From: an uncultured Bacilli bacterium
GTDB taxonomy: Bacteria > Bacillota_I > Bacilli_A > RFN20 > CAG-826
Assembly: GCA_934162685.1 (NCBI GenBank)
Contig: CAKPJO010000001.1
Coordinates: forward strand, 62,001 to 126,000
Direction of reading: 5' to 3'
DNA: 64,000 bases
Each line of letters begins with the position of its first letter. Within the stretch, counting starts at the first letter, position 1. Below the pieces are notes generated by a model. The model did no database searches. It was not told where the DNA came from and was given only the letters and a program-made list of their open reading frames with translations. Position numbers and translations under genes: made by a program. Below, one piece after another: positions 52,022-60,841 of this stretch.

Positions 52022-53293
52022 ATGGCTAGAAAAGTTTCGAATATATCAAGTGCATCTACTCAACCTAATTTTTTGTTGTCCCAAACGCCAAAGAATTATG
52101 ATAAAAATAATTTTTATATAAAAGAATTACAAGATAAGGTGAATGCAGAATGGCCTTATCGTCCTAATAGAGTGGATGTTCAATATGAAGTCGACTGGGG
52201 ACAAAATAATTATGCAGATTTAGAAGTTATTGTTCAACAAGTTAAAACAGATAGAGGAACAGACGTTTCAAACGACTGTCGTAGATTTGTGTTTAAAGAT
52301 ATTAGAGAAAAAAGATTTAATATTGGTAATAAATTCAAATTTTATCCTTTTTATACATCAGAAGATAATGATTACGAAACCTTTAAAGTGAAAAATAATA
52401 AAGGTAATTCAGATCCTCTATATGTCAGTGTTGAAAAATCAACTTATCCAATCACTAAAAAAATACCTTTTAAGGTTATTAGTGAGATTCAAAAAGATCA
52501 TCAAAATACGTGGTTGGTAACAAATTTTAATCAAATTAAAGTGACGAGTAGTGTAATCATAGAAAGATGTAATGGAACATTAGGTAGCGTTTATAGAGAC
52601 GCCCAAGGTATTGCATATTATCACTATGAACCTGTTATTCAAGGAAGAGATTTGCAGTCGGTAAGTTTATACTATAACGAAACAGCCGTTTCTCCACAAT
52701 CTGGATTAACAGTTATTGCTCAACATAATCAATATACAAAAACTTATCATGTGAACCAAAGATTTATTGTTGGATATGATAAAGTTTATAGAATTAAAGC
52801 GATAAATAAATTTTATGGAAATACAACCAATGATCCTGAAAACATTGGGTTGATGAAAATATATTTAGAAGTAACAGAGACTTCGGAATATGATGATTTT
52901 AAAAGCAGAATTGCTTATCAAATGGAACCTTTTGTCCATATTGAAACAAAAAATCAAAAACAGTATGTTATTCGTTTCGAAGAACCTGCTCGCATAGAAG
53001 ATTCTCTTGGTACAGAGGTCGTCACTTTTGCTCCTGCTTTATATGATACTGAAGGAAATAAAGTGGAAAATGTACCTATTACAACAAATTGTTCTCTAAT
53101 TGGATTACCAGAAGATGTTCCTTTTAATGTGTATGTAGATTTTAAACATTTAGAAGGTAATAAATTTTCGTTGCAGCGTAAAAGAATATATCTGAACGGT
53201 AATTTGAAAGTGCAATGTGTTATTTACGCGGAAGACTCTCCAACAGGCAAGGAAATTTCTAGTGAATTTAGCTTAAATGTTGGTGGTATTTAA
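52022..53293 (+). CDS. Probable neck or tail-completion protein
   Basis: A 423-residue beta-rich protein. NFLLSQTPKNYDKNNFYIKE opens it; strands alternate through the middle, and the C-terminal 100 residues (FVHIETKNQKQYVIRFEEPA onwards) look Ig-like. In this position a head-closure or neck protein is expected. No diagnostic motif is present. Confidence 0.5.
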   Translation: MARKVSNISSASTQPNFLLSQTPKNYDKNNFYIKELQDKVNAEWPYRPNRVDVQYEVDWGQNNYADLEVIVQQVKTDRGTDVSNDCRRFVFKDIREKRFNIGNKFKFYPFYTSEDNDYETFKVKNNKGNSDPLYVSVEKSTYPITKKIPFKVISEIQKDHQNTWLVTNFNQIKVTSSVIIERCNGTLGSVYRDAQGIAYYHYEPVIQGRDLQSVSLYYNETAVSPQSGLTVIAQHNQYTKTYHVNQRFIVGYDKVYRIKAINKFYGNTTNDPENIGLMKIYLEVTETSEYDDFKSRIAYQMEPFVHIETKNQKQYVIRFEEPARIEDSLGTEVVTFAPALYDTEGNKVENVPITTNCSLIGLPEDVPFNVYVDFKHLEGNKFSLQRKRIYLNGNLKVQCVIYAEDSPTGKEISSEFSLNVGGI

Positions 53294-53308
53294 GAGAGGT
53301 AAAAGGAT

Positions 53309-53974
53309 ATGGAATATAGTCAATTTAATGAATTCAACAGGTTTCAAAACCTAGATGGAATCGAAGCTAAAATTGTAGAACATTTAGTTAATTCTACATC
53401 AAAATATGCTTCAATAATCTGGAAGCTGTTAAAATATAACGATTTAAACGCATTGAGTCGTCCAGATTTAACTATAGAAGAGAAAAAAGAACTTGTATGT
53501 TTCGATAATGGTTATGGAGATAAAAAAAGAATATTTTTCCAACCATTTGTAGATGATGCGTGGCAAGAACAATGCAGCTCATTGTATATTTATGTGGAAC
53601 AAATAGTCCCACAAGACCAATGTAGAGCTACAATTGGCGTTACGATCGAGACAGTTGTTCATTCAAAAATAGCAGCAGTTAGAGGCGATGGAGATCCTTT
53701 TTTAAATAAGGACGCAAATCCAAACGATTCTGACAGTAAGGGAAATATTGTTGTTGCCTTCAAGAATCGGGCTACAGTATTGTTAAAATCTATTCTAGCT
53801 GAGTTAAACGGATTATATATAGATGGCATTGGTTATTTACAATTTAATCAAGCATTGAATGTAAAAAGTAAAACTGAAATGCCATTATTTAATAACAGGT
53901 CATTTTACGGTCATGCAACAATGTTTGCCGTTAAAATGGGAAATGTGTCAGGTAGTAGCTCAATAGGATTCTAG
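53309..53974 (+). CDS. Probable tail-terminator-position protein
   Basis: A 221-residue protein with a helical start and a central strand pair (SSLYIYVEQIVPQDQCRATI; GVTIETVVHSKIAAVRGDGD). The order connector - neck - this gene - tail genes suggests tail terminator or completion. Evidence is positional. Confidence 0.45.
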   Translation: MEYSQFNEFNRFQNLDGIEAKIVEHLVNSTSKYASIIWKLLKYNDLNALSRPDLTIEEKKELVCFDNGYGDKKRIFFQPFVDDAWQEQCSSLYIYVEQIVPQDQCRATIGVTIETVVHSKIAAVRGDGDPFLNKDANPNDSDSKGNIVVAFKNRATVLLKSILAELNGLYIDGIGYLQFNQALNVKSKTEMPLFNNRSFYGHATMFAVKMGNVSGSSSIGF

Positions 53975-53975
53975 T

Positions 53976-54968
53976 ATGGCAAATAGTGCTAATAATAGAT
54001 ATCAAGGATTAGATCCTGATTTAGCTAAAGAATTAATTAGCTATGAACATTCTTATTTTAAAGAAGATAGACCGATACCTTTTTGTGGATTAAATATTTA
54101 TCCAGTTACAATGCACGAATATGAAAAATTTTTTATGTGTGTGGATTGTTTTACCTTGGATAAAAATGAAACGCCTCAAGGTATAAGAATGACAAATTTA
54201 GATTATTTAATTTCTAAGACAGTTGAACATTCAGATTCAGGAAATGAATGGGCGTATAAATTTGATACTTTATTAGAAATGATATTTCATATTCAAAATG
54301 GTGTGAAATGCAGTAAATGCGGTGAAATCATACCATATAATAGTCAACATTTTAGAGACTATTTATTACAAATACAAAAATTACAATCTGATACAAATAT
54401 GCTCGATAAAATAAAAAAACACGAAAGGGCTATTCCAGGATTATTTTGTCCTAAGTGTAACGCACCAGTTGAAGACGGCGTTATAAAAATGGAATTAGAT
54501 AAAAAATCAAACCATTATATGTTAGTCATAGATGGGCATATTATATCAAGCAAAGATTTTAATAGACTACGTCGTATTGTTTTGTTCCAAAATATGCCAG
54601 ATTATTTTGATGATTCGTGGGTTGATAAAGGCTTGCGAGAAGATAGAAAAGCAAAAATGGCGTTAGAGCAAAAGAAAAACGAAAACTTAGAAGCTTCTAC
54701 AGAGCGTAAGATTGTGTGTTTATCTATTGCCACAAATTATAAGTTTGAAGAAATTTATAATATGACAATTAGAAAATTTACAATTGCGTTAAGTGCTGTA
54801 GAAGATTTAATTAATTATAAAATTATGAAATCGGCGGCAATGAACGGATTCGTACAATTACCAAAAGATCAAAAGATTGAACACTGGATTTATAAAAAGA
54901 CAGGCGATATCTATGGTGATATGTATAAAGACGCTGCAGACGTTCACAACTCGATAAGTAATTTGTAA
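53976..54968 (+). CDS. Zinc-ribbon protein in the tail module
   Basis: A 330-residue protein starting 1 nt after the previous stop. Two CxxC pairs (CSKCGEII and CPKCNAP, about 45 residues apart) form a likely zinc ribbon, unusual just before a tail-tube gene. Helices elsewhere (EDRKAKMALEQKKNENLEAS) resemble assembly factors. It could be a tail-assembly protein; no family is certain. Confidence 0.5.
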   Translation: MANSANNRYQGLDPDLAKELISYEHSYFKEDRPIPFCGLNIYPVTMHEYEKFFMCVDCFTLDKNETPQGIRMTNLDYLISKTVEHSDSGNEWAYKFDTLLEMIFHIQNGVKCSKCGEIIPYNSQHFRDYLLQIQKLQSDTNMLDKIKKHERAIPGLFCPKCNAPVEDGVIKMELDKKSNHYMLVIDGHIISSKDFNRLRRIVLFQNMPDYFDDSWVDKGLREDRKAKMALEQKKNENLEASTERKIVCLSIATNYKFEEIYNMTIRKFTIALSAVEDLINYKIMKSAAMNGFVQLPKDQKIEHWIYKKTGDIYGDMYKDAADVHNSISNL

Positions 54969-55007
54969 TACATAAAAATAAAAATTATATAAAGGAGAAT
55001 AGAAAAT

Positions 55008-56024
55008 ATGAAAGGAAAATATTTTTTAGGAAGCGTTGGTACTGCTGAAGCATTCCGTATTGTTAATGGAAAACCTATTTTAGCATTCCGTTCAAAAACA
55101 TTAACTGATTCAGGTTTAAATATTTCTACAACTAAAGATGATATTCGTGCTGGTACAGGTGCTCCAATTCAATTTAGTTTCTATCATGATCCTAACATTG
55201 AAATCACTTTAACAGATGTTTTATTTGACGAAGCTTACGTTACAGCTCAATTAGGTGCTGAATTTAAAGTAGGCGGAATTGCGTATAAATCTGAAACAAT
55301 TACAGCAGGAGAAGCTGGTAAATTAACTCTTTCAGATGAACCTCAAGCTATGCCAATCGGTTGTGGTGAAAGTGCTAAATATGTTTGGTTTACTGAAGAA
55401 GGACAAGAAGACTGGAAGGTAGTTATCGCAGGAGATACTAAAGAAGTAGCAGATGCTTCAATCTTAGCTGGAAAGAAATACTGTGTTCGTTATTTATATC
55501 AAAATGATGCTGCTCACGTTGCAGAAATTACTTCTAATATGATTCCACAAGAATTACGTTTAATAATTACTGCTCCAATTTATGCAGGAGATGCTTGTTC
55601 TGCTTCAAATGGTAAGGCTGCTGGTACAATTACATTTGAAATTCCACGTTTTAAATTAGCTGGTACTCAAGATTTTGCATTTAATATGAGTTCTAATGCT
55701 ACAATGTCATTATCTGGTAATGTTTTAGCAAACGAATCTGGTTGTGATATTACAAGTAGCGATTTAATGAGAATTATTACTCAATATGAAAACGCTCAAT
55801 GGTATGATGATTTAGTAGAATTAGTTGCTGATGAAGATTTTTTAAAAGCAGGAGACGTTCCACATATTTATGGGGTGTACAAAAATGGTAGTGTTTCATT
55901 ACTTGATAATGAAAAATTAACATTTGCCCCTGCTTTATCAGGCGAAGGCAAATGGGCTTCTGCTGGTGCAGAAAAAATCACAATCGAAGGTTCTACTATT
56001 TCTGATGATGTTACTATTGCTTAA
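55008..56024 (+). CDS. Probable major tail tube protein
   Basis: A 338-residue beta-rich protein with biased codons like the capsid gene, so abundant. Features are MKGKYFLGSVGTAEAFRIVN, KTLTDSGLNISTTKDDIRAG and a strand-rich C-terminus (GTITFEIPRFKLAGTQDFAF; SLSGNVLANESGC). Repeated short strands fit a tail-tube hexamer subunit with an added domain. Confidence 0.65.
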   Translation: MKGKYFLGSVGTAEAFRIVNGKPILAFRSKTLTDSGLNISTTKDDIRAGTGAPIQFSFYHDPNIEITLTDVLFDEAYVTAQLGAEFKVGGIAYKSETITAGEAGKLTLSDEPQAMPIGCGESAKYVWFTEEGQEDWKVVIAGDTKEVADASILAGKKYCVRYLYQNDAAHVAEITSNMIPQELRLIITAPIYAGDACSASNGKAAGTITFEIPRFKLAGTQDFAFNMSSNATMSLSGNVLANESGCDITSSDLMRIITQYENAQWYDDLVELVADEDFLKAGDVPHIYGVYKNGSVSLLDNEKLTFAPALSGEGKWASAGAEKITIEGSTISDDVTIA

Positions 56025-56031
56025 TTAATTT

Positions 56032-56232
56032 ATGAAAATTAAAAGTTTTGGAACTAAAAAAAAGCCTTTTTGTAAATATTCTGTTGGAAATGGAGCACAT
56101 TTTTATAAATGTTCTAAGTATGGTAAAGATAAATGTCCGTTTCAAAAATGGTGTGTTTTAATTAACGGCTATGATTTTTTAGCGCCAGAAGCAAAGCAAA
56201 ATTGTAAAGAATATGAAGAAGAAATTCGATAA
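56032..56232 (+). CDS. Small cysteine-rich protein
   Basis: A 66-residue basic protein with six cysteines (KPFCKYSVGNGAHFYKCSKY; DKCPFQKWCVL). It may bind zinc. It has no clear ribosome binding site and starts 7 nt after the tail-tube stop, suggesting translational coupling. A terminator-like hairpin follows. Confidence 0.6.
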   Translation: MKIKSFGTKKKPFCKYSVGNGAHFYKCSKYGKDKCPFQKWCVLINGYDFLAPEAKQNCKEYEEEIR

Positions 56233-56264
56233 AGAGTAGAGAAGGAAACTTCTCTCTCTTTTGT
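56233..56264 (+). terminator. Hairpin terminator
   Basis: AGAGTAGAGAAG pairs with CTTCTCTCTCT around a GAAA tetraloop, followed by TTTTG. It lies directly after the cysteine-rich gene. Confidence 0.55.
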
Positions 56265-56336
56265 TATGAGGTATTTATTTTGTAGATACTTGATATCAGA
56301 AGAGAGAGAATATCTAATATAAAGGAGATGTTGAAG

Positions 56337-56804
56337 ATGAATATTATGATGTTAGCAAGTGCGTGGCCTTCAAATGTAGAAGGTTGGGTAACTTTAATTA
56401 CTTTAATTGTTGGTTTAATTGGTGCAATTGCTGCTTTAGTTCCAACTATTATTAAAATGGTTAAAGCATTAAGAGAATTAATTAAAAACAAACAATGGCA
56501 AAAAATTGTTGAATTAGCAATTAATGCAATGAAAGAAGCCGAAGGATTGTTCCAAGAAGGTACAGATAAATTGGAGTATGCAATGAAAACAGTTAAAGCA
56601 GCTTGCAAAGAATTAAATATTGAATTAGATGATCAATTAATAGCGAATTTAGAACAACACATTAGAGATTTAATTTCTTGGCATAATGATATGAATGATG
56701 CCGAAAAAGAAATTTCCGCACAAAAAGCAACTTCTAAAAAAGCTAAAAAACCTTCTAAAAGAGAATATTTAGTTCAAGAAAATATAGAAGACGTAAATAA
56801 GTAG
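56337..56804 (+). CDS. Holin, LLH-like family (probable)
   Basis: A 155-residue protein. An N-terminal membrane helix (about 13-35, WVTLITLIVGLIGAIAALVP) is followed by charged helices with the LLH-holin pattern AMKEAEGLFQEGTDKLEYAM and LNIELDDQLIANLEQHIRDL. Such holins let lysin cross the host membrane. I use ATG 56337, 9 nt after AAAGGAG; ATG 56328 touches that ribosome binding site. No lysin gene is seen next to it. Confidence 0.55.
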   Translation: MNIMMLASAWPSNVEGWVTLITLIVGLIGAIAALVPTIIKMVKALRELIKNKQWQKIVELAINAMKEAEGLFQEGTDKLEYAMKTVKAACKELNIELDDQLIANLEQHIRDLISWHNDMNDAEKEISAQKATSKKAKKPSKREYLVQENIEDVNK

Positions 56805-56814
56805 AGGTTAAAAT

Positions 56815-57099
56815 ATGAATCAATCTACGGATATAATGTTAAGTCTTGTTAAAGATATTGTTCGTAGTGAATTAGATAAAAGAGATCAAGTAGTTATTTG
56901 TAAAGTTGTTGAAACTTATAAAGATGGCTACTATGATTTAACAGTTGTTCCAGATGAATCAAATAGAATTAAAAGAATGTATACAATAGCAAATTATTCT
57001 TTACAAACAGGGGATTATGTGTATTTGTATAAAGTTAAAAATAGCTTTCAAAACGCTTTCATAATAGGTCGTGTTGGTGGCTATCATGGGACAAAATAG
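56815..57099 (+). CDS. Small beta-rich baseplate-like protein
   Basis: A 94-residue protein. After an N-terminal helix it reads VICKVVETYKDGYYDLTVVP ... LQTGDYVYLYKVKNSFQNAF, IIGRVGG, a beta-barrel (OB-like) pattern found in small baseplate or tail-hub proteins. The assignment is tentative. Confidence 0.5.
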   Translation: MNQSTDIMLSLVKDIVRSELDKRDQVVICKVVETYKDGYYDLTVVPDESNRIKRMYTIANYSLQTGDYVYLYKVKNSFQNAFIIGRVGGYHGTK

Positions 57100-57101
57100 G
57101 A

Positions 57102-57127
57102 AGCTAGGTTAAATCCTAGCTTTTTTT
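57102..57127 (+). terminator. Rho-independent terminator
   Basis: AGCTAGG (57102-57108) pairs with CCTAGCT (57115-57121), then seven T. It separates the tail/holin block from the nuclease-recombinase block. Confidence 0.85.
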
Positions 57128-57150
57128 AACGCGAGGCACGAGGTATAAAA

Positions 57151-57822
57151 ATGCAAATAAAATACAAAAAATCATTGAAAGATTATAAATATTTAATAAT
57201 GTTTGATTTAGCCAGTAAGGTAACAGGTGTTTGTTTATATGATTTAATTAATAATAAACCAATAAAAACTTATGTATTAAAAGTAAAAGGTATAAATACT
57301 TCACCAGTGATAGAATTATATGAAATTTTAGGTAATTTCTTTGAAGAAATCAATAAAAGTGGCCTTTTATTTGAAGATATATTGGTATCTTTTGAAGCAA
57401 TGCCTACTCAAATGCATTCTTCCTTTACAACTATTCAAACATTTTTAGCATTAGCTAAAGCACACGCGACTATTGATTTATTTTTATCAATTCACAATAT
57501 TGATGTGTATGATGATGTCGGAGTTTATCCTGCTTCAACACACGCTTATTTTAAGAAAATAGTATCTTGTAATAAAGATGAGAAAATAACAAAAGAGTTA
57601 ATAAGAGATTATGTTGTTCAATCTTATCCACATTTAGAAATAACAACACTAGATGAATCAGACGCAGTGTTTTTGGCAAAAACATTTGTTGAAAGCAAAT
57701 GGAATAAAGATTTAGATGAAAAAATTAAAGAATTAAAAAGACATAAAAAAACTTTAAAAGCAAATCACGCTATTTTAAAAGTTGAAGAAGAAATCAAACA
57801 AATGCAAAATTACAAAAACTAA
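57151..57822 (+). CDS. RuvC-like (RNase H-fold) nuclease
   Basis: A 223-residue protein. The catalytic acids of the RuvC fold are in order: D19 in IMFDLASKVTGVCLYD, E82 in LVSFEAMPTQ, and D168/D171 in LDESDAVFLAK. Such phage enzymes resolve Holliday junctions or branched DNA before packaging. A lysine-rich coiled tail follows. It stands next to a tyrosine recombinase within the tail module. Confidence 0.75.
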   Translation: MQIKYKKSLKDYKYLIMFDLASKVTGVCLYDLINNKPIKTYVLKVKGINTSPVIELYEILGNFFEEINKSGLLFEDILVSFEAMPTQMHSSFTTIQTFLALAKAHATIDLFLSIHNIDVYDDVGVYPASTHAYFKKIVSCNKDEKITKELIRDYVVQSYPHLEITTLDESDAVFLAKTFVESKWNKDLDEKIKELKRHKKTLKANHAILKVEEEIKQMQNYKN

Positions 57823-57839
57823 CCAAAGGAGGTGTTCAT

Positions 57840-58859
57840 ATGGGTAAACGTAGTACTATATATAATGATAACTTAACTCAAGATTGGGATAACGTTTCTG
57901 ACAAGAATAAAAAACTTGTGAAAGAATTTATGCAATATTGTAAGAGCACTGATAAAAGTCCTATGACAATGAACCAATATGAACAATGGTTAAGAGTATT
58001 TTTTTGTTGGAATTATAAGGAAAACGGAGATAAGTTCTTTATTGATTTAAAGAAAAGAGATTTTGTTTATTATTTTGGTTATTTACGTGATTTAGGAATG
58101 AGTTCAAATAGAATTGCTTCTTTAAAATCGGCATTAAGTAGTTTATCTTCAGAAATAGAATTATTATGTGAAGATTTGTATCCAAACTTTAGAAATCAAT
58201 TAAGAGGTTTAGAACCAGTTCATATTACGGCAGTAAGAGAAAAAACTGTAGTAAGTGGTGATAAATTAGAAGAAATGCTTAGCACTTTAGTAGAGAAAAA
58301 AGAATATCAATTAGCTTGTTATTTAGCTTTGGTATGTTCATCAGGAAGTAGAAAAGCAGAAATGTTACAAATGAAACCAGAATTCTTTGTTCCTGAAAAT
58401 GTTCAATTTGAAGGATATATGTATTGTACTCCTAAAATTAGAGCAAAAGGAAGAGGAAAACAAGGGAAGATGATTAATAAATACGTCATTAAAGATGCTT
58501 TTGATCCATATTTTGAGTTATGGATGAAAGAAAGAGAAAAATTCGGCATCAAGTGTGATTCTTTATTTGTAACTAATGTAAATGGAGAATGGAAAAACGC
58601 AAATGTCTCCACAGCAAATCACTTTGCAAAACAAATATCAACAATGTTTAATATTGACTGGTATTCACACTCGGGCAGACATTACTTCTGTACATTATTA
58701 AAAAGTTTAGGATTATCAGACGATATTGTGAGAATAGTATTCTCTTGGGCAAGTGTTGATTTAGTGAGAGTTTATGATGATACTCCAGTATCAGATAAAT
58801 TATTTGAACATATGGTTGCTTTAGGTAAAAAAGCACAAAAAGATAGTGAAGAGAGGTAA
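57840..58859 (+). CDS. Tyrosine recombinase
   Basis: A 339-residue protein. An N-terminal core-binding domain (about 25-120) precedes the catalytic domain with R171 (SSGSRKAEML), a lysine near 204, H277-x-x-R280 (SHSGRHYF), W303 and the probable nucleophile Y312 (LVRVYDD). This is a complete active site. Integration or genome-dimer resolution are possible roles; no attachment site is evident nearby, and its place within the virion operon is unusual for an integrase. AAGGAGG precedes it. Confidence 0.85.
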   Translation: MGKRSTIYNDNLTQDWDNVSDKNKKLVKEFMQYCKSTDKSPMTMNQYEQWLRVFFCWNYKENGDKFFIDLKKRDFVYYFGYLRDLGMSSNRIASLKSALSSLSSEIELLCEDLYPNFRNQLRGLEPVHITAVREKTVVSGDKLEEMLSTLVEKKEYQLACYLALVCSSGSRKAEMLQMKPEFFVPENVQFEGYMYCTPKIRAKGRGKQGKMINKYVIKDAFDPYFELWMKEREKFGIKCDSLFVTNVNGEWKNANVSTANHFAKQISTMFNIDWYSHSGRHYFCTLLKSLGLSDDIVRIVFSWASVDLVRVYDDTPVSDKLFEHMVALGKKAQKDSEER

Positions 58860-58864
58860 AAGGA

Positions 58865-59524
58865 ATGGAAGAAAAAATTAAATTATCAGAAATCGTTTAT
58901 CTTGGTTTACAATTAAGAAACGAGCCAAGTGAAGAGACTCTTAAAAGATTAAATGAAATTCTGAATGCATTACAAGTAGCTTCATATAAAAAAATGAGTG
59001 ATAAATATGTTGCTTTAATAGATGTTATTACAATGATGGCTTCTGATGAAGGAGGTTTATCTTTAGCTAATTTAACTGTCGATTTAGAATGTGCTAAAAT
59101 AGAATATGGTTTATTACCGTACATTCTTAATTTGGAAGACGATATAAAAGGACAAGTTGATGTTGTAGTTTGTGATATTTTGTATGAATTAGGATTTATT
59201 GACGCCATATTAGGACACGTTGAAACTGCAAGAGATTATGCAAGATTTGAACATATGGTAGACAATGCTTTGAATTTTTCTAATATAGATAAGATATTAA
59301 CATTCTCTTCAAATTTTGATCCAGAAAATATTCAAAAATTTGTTGATACAGTTGCAGATTTAAAAGATCAATTAACAGGCGAAAAATTAAAACAAATGGC
59401 AGACATTTCTTTAGCAGGAAGTCCCGACTGGGAAGTATTCCAAAAAACGGTTGCAGAACAAATTGTTGAAAATATACTTGACAAAAGGTTAAACGACCTT
59501 AAAAATAAAGAAAATAAGTCATAG
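58865..59524 (+). CDS. Hypothetical protein in tail-chaperone position
   Basis: A 219-residue all-helical acidic protein (NEPSEETLKRLNEILNALQV; GLLPYILNLEDDIKGQVDVV). It starts 5 nt after the recombinase. Two small genes ahead of a giant tail gene often encode tail-assembly chaperones, hence the positional suggestion only. No slippery sequence was recognised at its end. Confidence 0.5.
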   Translation: MEEKIKLSEIVYLGLQLRNEPSEETLKRLNEILNALQVASYKKMSDKYVALIDVITMMASDEGGLSLANLTVDLECAKIEYGLLPYILNLEDDIKGQVDVVVCDILYELGFIDAILGHVETARDYARFEHMVDNALNFSNIDKILTFSSNFDPENIQKFVDTVADLKDQLTGEKLKQMADISLAGSPDWEVFQKTVAEQIVENILDKRLNDLKNKENKS

Positions 59525-59537
59525 AGGAGGCACTCTT

Positions 59538-59894
59538 ATGAGAGAATTACACGCAGATGTAGAAATTTGCAAGGATTATATTTTAATTAAAGATTCTTAC
59601 AAAATTACAGATTCAGCTGATATGTATAGAGTATTAAGACATATTATGAATAATCCAGCTTATGATGAATTTGGTTATAAGCGCAAAATGAGTAACTATA
59701 TAGCAGAATGGAAAGTTCATAACTGGTGTTATAAATTAGGAATTCAAAGAGCTAGAACAGCAGATGTTAATTTAGATAGAGAATTTTCTAATTCAAAACT
59801 TCAAAAAATTGTTTATGATATTTTAGATGGATTTTGGAACTTTTATGATGAAATGTTAGCACAAGATCCAAAATATAATAAAAACAGAAAATAG
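59538..59894 (+). CDS. Hypothetical protein
   Basis: A 118-residue protein with a recurrent Bacillota phage pattern (MRELHADVEICKDYILIKDS; YIAEWKVHNWCYKLGIQRAR, TADVNL). GAGGAGG precedes ATG. The function of this pattern is unknown to me. The stop is 2 nt before the -35 of the next promoter. Confidence 0.7.
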   Translation: MRELHADVEICKDYILIKDSYKITDSADMYRVLRHIMNNPAYDEFGYKRKMSNYIAEWKVHNWCYKLGIQRARTADVNLDREFSNSKLQKIVYDILDGFWNFYDEMLAQDPKYNKNRK

Positions 59895-59896
59895 TC

Positions 59897-59924
59897 TTGA
59901 CATTTTTTTATATTTAGTTATACT
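59897..59924 (+). promoter_or_regulatory. Vegetative promoter for the structured RNA and tRNA
   Basis: TTGACA (59897-59902) and TATACT (59919-59924), 16-bp spacer. Directly downstream lies 0.8 kb of noncoding, hairpin-rich sequence and the tRNA. Confidence 0.85.
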
Positions 59925-59930
59925 AAAATT

Positions 59931-60735
59931 GTAAATGATATTGATCCCACAACGCCTCTGACTTTCAAGCGCAACCCAGTGGGACTTTTATGGGCTTACT
60001 AGTTGTATTATCCGTACGGTAATGTCAGTGGAATTCTGACAAAGCTCTAATGTGGATTAGACGGGGCCACTATAAAGATATCCGTTGAGTAAGCTATTTT
60101 TAAGGATAGCAGGCGCACGACGATAGCGAGAGATATCGTAAGGTAGCAGGTCGAGTGTCGACACTGTTAGATTGCAAGTGAGTTGGCAAGTACAACAACA
60201 TGATTGAACGTGTTGTTAAGACACCTAGGTATGAAAGTAACTTGGTGTCTTGTAAAAATACATATGGCTATAGTATTTTAAAGTTTGTTGAGAAATACAA
60301 ATAGTTTTATTGATTAATGACCGCGGATCATAATCGATTGAAGCCATTTTTTCGGAAAGCAATGAATCGTTCAAGAAACTATTATCAAAGATTGTAGTTA
60401 TGTTCCTCTTGTCTTTCTATTTGGTTGTCCTCTGTGAGGGGACACGTGGTTATTGACTACCTAAAGTCAGTTGTAAAAGCATATTTCATTGGGAGATATG
60501 CAGAATTATTATTTAGTTTCTCAACGACGAATTTAATTATATCTTGCAAAATTAATTAAAAGAGTCCAAGATAAGGTTGAGGCTTTGCTAAAAATACAGT
60601 CTTGATAAAGTGGAGCTGGATGCATAAAATAGATAGATAAAAAGGTAACCAGAGCTATCAAAAACGGACAAAGAGAAACTTATTCGTTACGGTTTAGACA
60701 TTTCCCAGCGATATACGTAAAAAAATGTCTAGCAT
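59931..60735 (+). ncRNA. Candidate large structured RNA upstream of tRNA-Gln (about 0.8 kb)
   Basis: No gene is present. Hairpins are dense: CCCAC/GTGGG (about 59946-59983), GTCAG/CTGAC (about 60025-60041), CGATA/TATCG (about 60121-60138), AACAACA/TGTTGTT (about 60195-60218), AAGACACC/GGTGTCTT (60218-60251), TGTCCTC/GAGGGGACA (60427-60445), TGACT/AGTCA (60456-60471), GCATAT/ATATGC (60479-60501) and TAGACATTT/AAATGTCTA (60697-60733). It has its own promoter and ends flush with the tRNA. Length and tRNA linkage recall GOLLD or ROOL phage RNAs. Identity is not proven. Confidence 0.7.
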
Positions 60736-60810
60736 AGGGATGTAGCCAAATGGTAAGGCAACAGACTTTGACTCTGTCACGTGTTGGTTCGAACCCAGCC
60801 ATCCCTGCCA
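60736..60810 (+). tRNA. tRNA-Gln (anticodon UUG)
   Basis: A full cloverleaf: acceptor AGGGATG/CATCCCT, D stem GCC/GGC, anticodon stem ACAGA/TCTGT with loop CTTTGAC (anticodon TTG), T stem GTTGG/CCAGC with TTCGAAC, then G and an encoded CCA. CAA is the common glutamine codon in these genes, so it may support late protein synthesis. It is probably released from the upstream RNA by tRNA processing. Confidence 0.95.
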
Positions 60811-60841
60811 AATTTAACAAATAAGAAAGGAAAGTGATATT

